A stretch of DNA of 11,188 nt. Origin: AC-52 sp044870295. Its GTDB lineage: Bacteria; Actinomycetota; UBA4738. The translations under genes were made by a program, and so were the position numbers. The stretch covers positions 1 through 11,188 of the forward strand of contig JBIOYQ010000148.1 in the NCBI GenBank assembly GCA_044870295.1, given 5' to 3'. The notes beneath the pieces are model-generated. The model worked only from the letters and a program-made list of their open reading frames with translations, did not search any database and was not told the DNA's origin. Positions 1 through 6,637 of the stretch are shown here, piece by piece. Position 1 is the first letter of the stretch. Every line of letters begins with the position of its first letter.

Positions 1-2
1 CC

Positions 3-2267
3 GCGTGGATCCCGGACCTCGGCCTCGACGACAATTTCCCCCGGGCGCCGGGTGCCATCGCCGAGGGCCTGCACAGCGCCTTCGGCTTCCCGATCTCGCG
101 TGGCTCCACCGTGCTCGGCGTCCTGGAGTTCTTCAGCCGCGAGATCCGCCAGCCCGACGAGCTGCTGCTCTCGACGATGTCGGTGATCGGCAGTCAGATC
201 GGGCAGTTCATCGAGCGCATCCGGGCCGAGGCCGCCCTCCGAGAGAGCGAGGCCAGGAACCGCGCCATCCTCGAGGCCGCCCTCGATTGCGTGATCACCA
301 TGGATGCCCGTGGGCGGGTCGTCGAGTTCAACCCCGCGGCGGAACGAACCTTCGGCTACCGGCGGGAGGAGGCCGTGGGCCAGGTCATGGCCGACCTGAT
401 CATCCCTCCCTCGTTCCGAGGCCAGCATACGGAGGGGCTGGCGCGCTACCTCGCCACCGGCGAGGGGACCATCCTGGGGCATCGCATCGAGCTCACCGGG
501 CTGAGGGCCGACGGCACCGAGTTCCCGGTCGAGGTCACCATCACCCGCGTCGACGTTCCGGGCGAGCCGCTGTTCACCGGCTACCTGCGCGACATCACCG
601 AGCGCAAGCGCGTGCAGGAGGAGCTGGTCCAGGGGAGGGAACGCCTGCGGCTTGCCCTCGAGGCCGGCAAGCTCGGGACCTGGCACTGGGACATGGCCAG
701 CGGAGGGGTGACCTGGGACCAGACCCTCGAGGCCATCTACGGCTTCGAGCCTCGGACGTTCCCCGGGACGTACGAGGCCTACGTGGACCGCATCCACCCG
801 GACGACCGCGATTGGGTCCGGGAGACCGTCAGGCACTCGGTGGAAACGGCGACCGGACATCAGTTCGAGCACCGGGTGGTATGGCCCGACGGGACCGTTC
901 GGTGGGTGGAGGGCCGAGGGCGGGTCGTCCACGACGAGGCCGGCAATGTCCTGGGCATGGTCGGGATCACCGCCGACATCACCGAGCGCAAGCGCGAAGA
1001 GGACACGCAGCGGTTCCTGGCCGAGGCGGGGACCGTGCTGGCGGCATCCCTGGACTTCGAGACCACGCTTCGTCAGATCGCCCGCCTGGCCGTGGCCCCC
1101 GTGGGAGGCTCGAACGTGGCGGACTGGTGCGCCGTGCACCTTCGCGACGCGGGTGGAACGGTCAGGGTCCTGGCCGTCGAACACACAGATCCCGAGAAGG
1201 TGGAGATGGCGGCGGAGCTGCAGCGGAGATACCCGCCCGATCCCGACGCGCCCCAAGGGGTGCACGAGGTCATCCGGACCGGCCGGCCCGAGATCTACCC
1301 CGACATCACCGACGAGATGCTGGTGGCTGGAGCGCGAGACGACGAGCACCTTGCCAGCCTTCGCGGCCTGGGCTTTCGCTCCGCGATGGTCGTACCGCTG
1401 TCCGTGGGTGGCAGGACCATCGGAGCCGTGACCCTCGTCTCCGCCGAGTCCGCCAGGCAATACGGGCCGGATGACCTCACCTTCGCCGAGGAGCTGGCCC
1501 GCCGCGCAGCCTTCGCGGTGGAGAACGCCCGTCTGTTCGAGGCCAAGAAGGAGATGGCGCAGCAACTGCAGGCGGGATTCCTGCCGCCCGAGCTGCCCGA
1601 GATCCCCGGCGTGGAGCTGGCCGGCCGATACAGGTGGGGCGGTGCCGGCGAGGTGGGCGGCGACTTCTACGACGCGTTCGCCACCGGCGACGGAGCGTGG
1701 GCGGTGCTGATCGGCGACGTCTGCGGGAAGGGGCCGGAGGCCGCCGTGGTCACCGCGCTGGCCCGCTACACACTGCGGGCGGTGGCCATGCAGTCCACCA
1801 AGCCGAGCGCGGTCCTGGGGACCCTCAACGACGCCGTTCGACACCAACGGTCCGACCGGACGTTCTGCACGGTGTGCTACGCCAGGCTTCGGGTGCGAGA
1901 ACGAGGCGCCCGCCTGACGGTGTGCTGCGCCGGCCATCCGTTGCCGATCGTGCTGCGAGCGGACGGTACGGTCGAGGACGCGGGCGCGCCCGGGACGCTC
2001 CTCGGCATCTTCTCGGACCCGGACCTCACCGACCGCGCCGTCGACCTGGGCCCCGGAGACGCTCTGGTGATGTACACGGACGGCGTGATCGAGGAACGGG
2101 CACCCGGAGCCGTCTTCGGCCGCGAGCGACTCGGGGCGGTGATCCGGTCAGCGGCCGGTGGGGGTGCCGGCGCCATCGCCGAGGCGATCGAACGCGCGGT
2201 CCTGTCGTTCCGCCCCGACCCCAACCGGGACGACATCGCGATCCTGGTGGTCCGGGTCAAGCCGTAG
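3..2267 (+). CDS. GAF-PAS-PAS-GAF-PP2C (SpoIIE-type) serine phosphatase, 5' partial
   Basis: The reading frame is open from base 3, so the true start lies before the window; the GTG at 111 falls inside the first GAF domain and is not the start. Visible order: the end of a GAF domain (to about base 230), PAS 1 (about 243-615), PAS 2 (about 633-1000), a second GAF (about 1008-1538) and a PP2C/SpoIIE phosphatase domain (about 1554-2258). Both PAS domains end in the usual DITERKR linker. The phosphatase keeps the expected metal-binding acidic motifs: GGDFYD, GDVCGKG, YTDGV and NRDDIA. No membrane segment is visible, so it is probably cytosolic. Proteins of this type usually dephosphorylate phosphoserine on anti-anti-sigma factors in partner-switching pathways; no such partner lies in the window, so its target is unknown. 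The gene converges on the GTPase gene with only 22 bases between the stops. Domain identity is secure; the signal sensed is not. Confidence 0.93.
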   Translation, partial: AWIPDLGLDDNFPRAPGAIAEGLHSAFGFPISRGSTVLGVLEFFSREIRQPDELLLSTMSVIGSQIGQFIERIRAEAALRESEARNRAILEAALDCVITMDARGRVVEFNPAAERTFGYRREEAVGQVMADLIIPPSFRGQHTEGLARYLATGEGTILGHRIELTGLRADGTEFPVEVTITRVDVPGEPLFTGYLRDITERKRVQEELVQGRERLRLALEAGKLGTWHWDMASGGVTWDQTLEAIYGFEPRTFPGTYEAYVDRIHPDDRDWVRETVRHSVETATGHQFEHRVVWPDGTVRWVEGRGRVVHDEAGNVLGMVGITADITERKREEDTQRFLAEAGTVLAASLDFETTLRQIARLAVAPVGGSNVADWCAVHLRDAGGTVRVLAVEHTDPEKVEMAAELQRRYPPDPDAPQGVHEVIRTGRPEIYPDITDEMLVAGARDDEHLASLRGLGFRSAMVVPLSVGGRTIGAVTLVSAESARQYGPDDLTFAEELARRAAFAVENARLFEAKKEMAQQLQAGFLPPELPEIPGVELAGRYRWGGAGEVGGDFYDAFATGDGAWAVLIGDVCGKGPEAAVVTALARYTLRAVAMQSTKPSAVLGTLNDAVRHQRSDRTFCTVCYARLRVRERGARLTVCCAGHPLPIVLRADGTVEDAGAPGTLLGIFSDPDLTDRAVDLGPGDALVMYTDGVIEERAPGAVFGRERLGAVIRSAAGGGAGAIAEAIERAVLSFRPDPNRDDIAILVVRVKP
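591..996 (+). repeat. Exact 22-base direct repeat within the PAS linkers
   Basis: Bases 591-612 and 975-996 are identical over 22 bases. Both encode the DITERKR sequence that closes a PAS domain. The rest of the two PAS domains is much less similar. The copies therefore reflect conserved PAS C-terminal linkers, with the same codons retained or homogenised, and not a mobile or regulatory repeat. Confidence 0.85.
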
Positions 2268-2289
2268 CCGTCACGCCCATCCAGACGCC

Positions 2290-3273
2290 TCACACGGCGA
2301 AGCGCACGTGCAGGACGTCGCCTTCCTGCACGACGTACTCCTTGCCTTCGACCCGCAACGATCCTCGGGCCTTCGCCGCGTCCCATCCGCCCGCGGCCGC
2401 CACGTCCTGGTACGTGATGACCTCGGTCCGGATGAAGCCGCGTTGAAGGTCCGAGTGGATGACGCCCGCGGCTTCCGGAGCGGTCGCGCCGCGACGAACC
2501 TCCCATGCCCGCGACTCGTCGGGGCCAGTCGTGAGGAACGTGATCAGGTCGAGCGCGCGGTAGCACGCCGCCACGACCTGCTCGAGCCCGGGCTCCTTGA
2601 CGCCGAACTCCTCGAGCAGCTGGGCGGCCTCCTCGCGCGGCATGCCGGCCGTCTCCGCCTCGATGGCCGCCCACACGCCGAGCGTCCCGTCGGGCAGTCC
2701 GTTGGGAAGACCGGCTCCTTCTTCGAGATTCGCCACGATCACCCAGGGCTTGAGGGTCAGCGGGGCCAGGCCGCGAAGCACCTTCCGTTGTTCCTCGTCC
2801 AGGCTCGTGTCCCGAAGGGGGTGCTCCTCTGACAGCGCAGCGTGGGCCAGCTTCAGGGCCTCCACCTCGACCGCCGATCCGGATGTCCGGCCCTGCAGCC
2901 GCTTGGTCGCGTTCGCCATCGCGCTCTCCACGACGCCGAGGTCCGCCAGCAGCAGATCGGCCTCCACTTCGCGCAACTCCCCGGAGGGATCGGCGTCGGG
3001 GCCGAACGCTCGCACCACGACGCACAGGGCGTCCGATTCTCGAAGCGTGGCCAGACCTTGGGCCGTGGTGCCGCCGGGGACGTCGACGAAGCGCACCTGG
3101 GCCGGGACGATCTTGGCGGAGTGCTCCAGATCGGCCAGGACCTGCAGCCGAGGGTCGGGAACGGGCACGACGGCCTGGTTGGCCCGACCGCCGGTCGCGC
3201 CGGTTCGGGTCAGGGCGGTGAACAGGGTGGACTTCCCCGAGTACGGCACCCCGACCAGACCGACCGACCTCAC
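2290..3273 (-). CDS. Divergent YchF/Obg-family GTPase with C-terminal TGS domain
   Basis: A 327-residue P-loop GTPase, shorter than the roughly 360 residues usual for YchF. G1 is GVPYSGKST (residues 8-16). A YchF-like segment VVPVPDPRL follows (35-43). G3 is DVPGG (64-68). NLEE (182-185) matches the unusual NxxE specificity motif of YchF, which favours ATP in characterised members. The last 85 residues are a TGS domain with YchF-like sequence (TGPDESRAW, YVVQEGDVLHVRF). Canonical YchF has a Leu-bearing DIAGL switch; here it is DVPGG, and about seven to nine residues of the following loop are missing. The frame is open well upstream, but homology starts at this GTG, which overlaps the stop of the preceding gene as GTGA, so translational coupling is likely. 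YchF proteins associate with ribosomes and affect stress responses; this divergent copy may be a specialised paralogue. It is the last gene of the minus-strand operon. Confidence 0.88.
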   Translation of the reverse strand: MRSVGLVGVPYSGKSTLFTALTRTGATGGRANQAVVPVPDPRLQVLADLEHSAKIVPAQVRFVDVPGGTTAQGLATLRESDALCVVVRAFGPDADPSGELREVEADLLLADLGVVESAMANATKRLQGRTSGSAVEVEALKLAHAALSEEHPLRDTSLDEEQRKVLRGLAPLTLKPWVIVANLEEGAGLPNGLPDGTLGVWAAIEAETAGMPREEAAQLLEEFGVKEPGLEQVVAACYRALDLITFLTTGPDESRAWEVRRGATAPEAAGVIHSDLQRGFIRTEVITYQDVAAAGGWDAAKARGSLRVEGKEYVVQEGDVLHVRFAV

Positions 3274-3638
3274 GACGGCTGCCTGAGACCCCGGAACTCG
3301 AGGGCCCAGGTCCACCGCTTCCCATCCGGCGTGTGTTCGAACCGGAGCAAGCGACCCTCTTCCCCTCCGGGCAACAACACGGGCAAGCCCACGTGGCCGT
3401 GGTCGGGCCATAGCTCCGTGCGCGTCCCGGCCTCCAGATCGAGCAGCGTCATGGGGTGCGGTCCCGACCGCTCCAGCGGTCCGGTCCAGGAGTCGGCGTC
3501 GACGCGCCGATACCGGACGAACCGCGGGAGGCCGTGGATCAGGAGCGGTTCGCCGTGTCCGGTCCAGGCCTTCCCGAAGAAGCGCCAGCGATCCCCGTCC
3601 TTCGAGCTCTCGACCGCCCAGGCGATCTCGGCTTCCAT
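3270..3638 (-). CDS. Conserved-looking small protein of unknown function, Trp-rich, 122 aa
   Basis: I do not recognise a family. The product has 122 residues with seven tryptophans (7, 18, 25, 51, 77, 109, 111), alternating polar and hydrophobic stretches that suggest a beta-rich fold, and no signal peptide or membrane segment. It opens with EIAWAVESSKDGDRW and ends with the aromatic run KRWTWALEF. The start is the ATG at 3638, 11 bases after the stop of the GGDEF/HD-GYP gene; the open frame extends further upstream, but only as the antisense-quality shadow of that gene. No clear ribosome binding site precedes the ATG, so coupling to the upstream gene is likely. Its stop overlaps the GTG of the GTPase gene by 4 bases. 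Tight coupling on both sides is the main reason to believe it is real and functionally tied to its neighbours. Its role cannot be read from the sequence. Confidence 0.75.
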   Translation of the reverse strand: MEAEIAWAVESSKDGDRWRFFGKAWTGHGEPLLIHGLPRFVRYRRVDADSWTGPLERSGPHPMTLLDLEAGTRTELWPDHGHVGLPVLLPGGEEGRLLRFEHTPDGKRWTWALEFRGLRQPS

Positions 3639-3649
3639 GATGCGGAAGG

Positions 3650-6490
3650 CTAGCCGGTTCGTTCCTCCGACGGCCGGTCCATGGCGTGTTCGCCGTGATG
3701 CTCGATCTCGTCGCGCTCGAGGACACGGATGAACGCCGACACGACCACGGGGTCGAACTGGGTGCCCGAGGACAGACGCAACCTGCGCACCGCCTCTCGG
3801 ATGGGCAAGGCGCTCCGATACGGCCGGTCGCTGGTCATGGCGTGGAAGGCATCGCACACGAAGACGATCCGCGCCTCCATCGGGATCCGCTCACCGGCCA
3901 GCCCGTCCGGGTAGCCGCGGCCGTCCCATCGCTCGTGACACGCGCGGACGATGGAGCGGATGGGATGCAGGAACGGCACCGGCGCCAGGATCTGCTCGCC
4001 GATCTCCGGGTGGCGGTTCATCTCCCGGCGCTCGGCGGCGGTCAGGGGGCCGGCCTTGCGGATGATCTCGCTCGGCACCCCGATCTTGCCGATGTCGTGG
4101 AACAGGGCCGACAGCTCCAGGATCTTGAGCCGGTCGTCGTCGAACCCCAACTCGGCCCCCACGGCCAGCGTCATCTGCGCCAGCGCGCGAGCGTGGTCGC
4201 CGGTGTATTCGTCCTGCGCCTCCAGTGCGTTCGCCAGCGCCTCCACCGTGGACACGTACGCCCGCTCCAGCTCGTCGAACCTCGCCGCGTTGCCGAGCGC
4301 CAGCGACGCGATGTCGGCGATCCCGCGGGCCAGCCGGAGGTCGCGCTCCGAGAACTCGCTCTGGGCCTCCGGCGCGCTGACCACCAGGGCGCCAAGTCCA
4401 TTGGGCTCCCACCGCATGGGGGCGACCAGCGTGTCGCTCGCCTCGCCGAATCGATACTGCTCCGGCACCTGCTCCACCAGCTCCTTCGACAGGACGAAGG
4501 GATGCTCGACCGAGAGCAGGAACCTGGCGGCGGTGTCCGGATCGACGGTCAGCTGGGCCCCGCGCGGGTCATCGCCGGGGGTGAGGTCCTGCTTGACCAT
4601 GAGATGGAACCCGCCGGACACGGGCTCGCGGATCCACGCCGACACGTGGCCACAGGCCAGCATGGTGGGGATCGCGTCGACCGCCTGGGCCAGCACCTCC
4701 TTCACGTCCCTGGCCACGGTGAGGGCCTGAGACAGGGCGAGGAGGGCGCCGGAGACCTCGGCCGCGTCGTGTTCGAGCTCGAAGAGCCGGGCGTTCTCGA
4801 GGGCGACTGCCGCGCTGGCCGCGAGCGCTTCCAGGAGCCGGATGTCCTCCTGATCGAACTGGTCGATCCCCAGCTTGGACAGCACGATCACGCCGATGAG
4901 CTGGTCGCCGTACAACAGGGGCACGCCGAGGAGCGACTCGTCCAGCTCCGGCGTTCCCTGGATGATGACCGCGTACGGATCGTCGTTCGCGTCGGGCGCG
5001 TACCAGGTCTTGCCGGTGGCGGCCACGTGTCCGGTCAGGCCCTCGCCGAGCTGCACCTGCAGCGCCTCACGAGTCTCACCGCTGTACTCCGTGAGCTCGC
5101 CCCGGAAGGCGATGGGGGTGAGCGTCTGCTGGTCGGGATCCAGCACGTACACACGGCAGTTGTGATAGTCGATCAGGGCCCGCAGCTCGGTGGTGATCAC
5201 CTCACCGATCCTCTGCACGTCGTTCAGCCGGTTCAGGCGGGCGGACAGGCTCTGCAGGACGCGCAGCTGGGCCACGGACCTCGGACTCCCGGCCGCCAGT
5301 GACGCCAGTCGGGCCCGCACGCCGGCGACCTCGGAGGCCGGTCCACCGCCGTTGCCATCGGCCTCGTCCAGACCCAAGCCCATAGCGAAGCGCCCGCTCC
5401 AGCTGGCGGCGGCGTACACCACCACCTTGTCCTTGCCGGATACCTTGGCCTCGAGCAACGCCAGGTCCGCACAGGCGATCAGCTCGCGGGGACTGGACGC
5501 GTGGAGCGGTCCCTCCGCCACCCCGACGCTCACGGAGATGCGACCCACGCCTGGGAAGTTGACCGCGGCGATGCCTTCGCGAAGACGCTCGCCCAGGGCG
5601 GTGGCGTCCTCCAGGCTGGCGCCGGGCAGGATGACGCCGAACTCTTCGCCGCCGATCCGACAGATGACGTCCTCCTGCCGGCAGGTCTCACGCGAGATCG
5701 ACGCCACGCCCTGCAGCACCTGATCCCCCACGAGGTGGCCGTACGTGTCGTTCACCCGCTTGAAGTCGTCGATGTCGTAGATCAGCAGACCCACCGGGAA
5801 GCGGCTGCGACTCGACCGCCGCATCTCCTCCGCCAGGCGTTCGTGGAAGAACCGGTGGTTGTACAGGGCCGTCAGGTGGTCGGTGATGACCTCTTGCTCC
5901 AGGCGCGTGCGGATCTCGGCGTTGTCGATCGCCAACGCGGCGAGGTCGCTGAACAGGATGGTGAGCTTGAACTCCTGGAGGCTGAAGTGGTTGTCCGCGC
6001 CCAGGCGATACATCGACAGGATCCCCTTGAGCTCGTCACGAGCCATCAGCGGGACCGCGATCAACGACTCGGGTTCCTGCTCAGGCGTCCCCGGGATATG
6101 GACCGCCCTCGGATCGTGTTGGACGTCGTTGACGAGCTGTGGGACGCGCGTCTCGGCGGCGATCCCGGTGATCCCCACGCCATAGGGGTGTGGGCCCATG
6201 GCCGAGATCTGCTCGTGATAGGTGGGGTCGCGGACCAAAACGGGACGGATCAGGCGAACGGGCGGCTCCGCCCGGTACAGGATCAGGCTGTCGTGCGGAA
6301 CCAGCTCCGAAAGCGCCTCGGCCACGGCCTCCAGCACCTTCTCTGGTGACCCTTCGGACACCAGGAGGTGCGTGATGTCCGAGAGGATGCCGTCGGGCAG
6401 CCCAGTGACCACGCTCGCATCGAGGTCGTGTGAAACCGCGCCATCATCGGAACGGTCGTCTGCGTAGTCGACGGGTCGGATCGCCCCCAC
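3650..6490 (-). CDS. GAF-GGDEF-GAF-GAF-HD-GYP cyclic-di-GMP cyclase/phosphodiesterase
   Basis: A 946-residue cytosolic protein. Order: GAF 1 (about 35-195), GGDEF (about 196-362), GAF 2 (about 408-572), a weaker GAF 3 (about 580-738) and HD-GYP (about 742-930). The cyclase domain has GGEEF at 280-284, the metal-site stretch YDIDDFKRVND, and an inhibitory RxxD site (R271-D274) five residues before GGEEF. The phosphodiesterase domain has LFHDIGKIG, RHPEIGEQIL, HERWDGRGYPDG and FVCDAFHAMTSDRPYR; the first His of the common HHE motif is Cys851. Both active sites look competent, so the protein could make and degrade cyclic-di-GMP with the GAF domains choosing between them. The start is the GTG at 6490, directly below an in-frame stop (TGA, four codons up). 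GGAGG lies only one base from this GTG, unusually close; the next in-frame GTG is codon 27, still before GAF 1. This is the first gene of a three-gene operon. Confidence 0.93.
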   Translation of the reverse strand: MGAIRPVDYADDRSDDGAVSHDLDASVVTGLPDGILSDITHLLVSEGSPEKVLEAVAEALSELVPHDSLILYRAEPPVRLIRPVLVRDPTYHEQISAMGPHPYGVGITGIAAETRVPQLVNDVQHDPRAVHIPGTPEQEPESLIAVPLMARDELKGILSMYRLGADNHFSLQEFKLTILFSDLAALAIDNAEIRTRLEQEVITDHLTALYNHRFFHERLAEEMRRSSRSRFPVGLLIYDIDDFKRVNDTYGHLVGDQVLQGVASISRETCRQEDVICRIGGEEFGVILPGASLEDATALGERLREGIAAVNFPGVGRISVSVGVAEGPLHASSPRELIACADLALLEAKVSGKDKVVVYAAASWSGRFAMGLGLDEADGNGGGPASEVAGVRARLASLAAGSPRSVAQLRVLQSLSARLNRLNDVQRIGEVITTELRALIDYHNCRVYVLDPDQQTLTPIAFRGELTEYSGETREALQVQLGEGLTGHVAATGKTWYAPDANDDPYAVIIQGTPELDESLLGVPLLYGDQLIGVIVLSKLGIDQFDQEDIRLLEALAASAAVALENARLFELEHDAAEVSGALLALSQALTVARDVKEVLAQAVDAIPTMLACGHVSAWIREPVSGGFHLMVKQDLTPGDDPRGAQLTVDPDTAARFLLSVEHPFVLSKELVEQVPEQYRFGEASDTLVAPMRWEPNGLGALVVSAPEAQSEFSERDLRLARGIADIASLALGNAARFDELERAYVSTVEALANALEAQDEYTGDHARALAQMTLAVGAELGFDDDRLKILELSALFHDIGKIGVPSEIIRKAGPLTAAERREMNRHPEIGEQILAPVPFLHPIRSIVRACHERWDGRGYPDGLAGERIPMEARIVFVCDAFHAMTSDRPYRSALPIREAVRRLRLSSGTQFDPVVVSAFIRVLERDEIEHHGEHAMDRPSEERTG

Positions 6491-6496
6491 CCCTCC
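6491..6496 (-). promoter_or_regulatory. Ribosome binding site abutting the GTG start of the GGDEF/HD-GYP gene
   Basis: On the minus strand GGAGGG directly precedes the GTG at 6490, leaving one base between GGAGG and the start. The usual spacing is five to nine bases. An in-frame stop just upstream excludes any earlier start. Either initiation here is weak or the true start is downstream. Confidence 0.4.
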
Positions 6497-6516
6497 GTGT
6501 CACCCGTGGCCAGGGC

Positions 6517-6522
6517 AGGCTA
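6517..6522 (-). promoter_or_regulatory. Possible -10 box for the cyclic-di-GMP operon
   Basis: TAGCCT on the minus strand fits the TANNNT pattern of actinobacterial housekeeping promoters and would give an untranslated leader of about 20 bases before the GTG at 6490. The only -35-like sequence, TTGCGG (6544-6549), is 21 bases away, longer than the usual 16-18, so the assignment is weak. Confidence 0.25.
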
Positions 6523-6575
6523 CCTCGCCCCATCCGGGGAAGGCCGCAACCCGCCTACCTTTTCTTGGTGAGTGC

Positions 6576-6621
6576 ATCGGCCTGAGCGCAAGCGAGATTG
6601 AGGAATCGGCCTTCTGAGCGC
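6576..6621 (+). repeat. Imperfect direct repeat, possible operator pair
   Basis: ATCGGCC-TGAGCGC (6576-6589) recurs as ATCGGCC-TTC-TGAGCGC (6605-6621), the second copy carrying three extra bases between the half-motifs. First halves start 29 bases apart, roughly three helical turns. The second copy covers the expected -35 area of the PAC2 promoter. It may be a pair of protein-binding sites or a chance duplication. Confidence 0.5.
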
Positions 6622-6625
6622 CGGG

Positions 6626-6631
6626 TATGCT
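6626..6631 (+). promoter_or_regulatory. -10 box for a probably leaderless PAC2 transcript
   Basis: TATGCT fits TANNNT, and six bases separate it from the ATG at 6638. Since transcription usually starts six to seven bases after the -10 box, the mRNA would begin at or next to the A of the start codon. This agrees with the lack of a ribosome binding site there. No good -35 box is present at 16-18 bases. Confidence 0.5.
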
Positions 6632-6637
6632 GGCTCG

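Larger units (their letters stand above)
6491..6637. promoter_or_regulatory. Divergent intergenic control region
   Basis: These 147 bases separate the minus-strand cyclic-di-GMP operon from the plus-strand PAC2 gene, so both promoters must lie here or in the coding ends. It holds an imperfect direct repeat (6576-6589 and 6605-6621), a plus-strand -10 box (6626-6631), a weak minus-strand TAGCCT (6517-6522) and a short T-rich patch near 6560. No convincing small ORF or stable terminator hairpin was seen. Confidence 0.7.

Noticed and set aside
5..1474. Long plus-strand open frame of 489 codons over the phosphatase gene
   Set aside because: It is an Arg/Pro/Gly-rich shadow in another frame of the domain-bearing phosphatase gene, typical of high-GC DNA, with no family resemblance.
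1877..3325. Minus-strand frame of 482 codons spanning the phosphatase end and the GTPase gene
   Set aside because: It crosses two recognised genes out of frame, is extremely Arg/Gly-rich and has no recognisable domain.
3274..3726. N-terminal extension of the GTPase up to an ATG at 3726
   Set aside because: These residues are Arg-rich, lie over the upstream gene in another frame, and YchF homology begins exactly at the GTG at 3273.
3639..3857. N-terminal extension of the 122-residue protein to 3857
   Set aside because: It would overlap the HD-GYP coding region in another frame and has shadow-like composition; the ATG at 3638 fits the operon spacing.
3686..5302. Plus-strand open frame of 538 codons antisense to the GGDEF/HD-GYP gene
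   Set aside because: Composition is that of an antisense shadow and the opposite strand carries clear enzyme motifs throughout.
6585..6595. GAGCGCAAGCG in the intergenic region, also present in the PAS linker repeat
   Set aside because: An 11-base match of GC-rich sequence to a coding motif; most simply chance.
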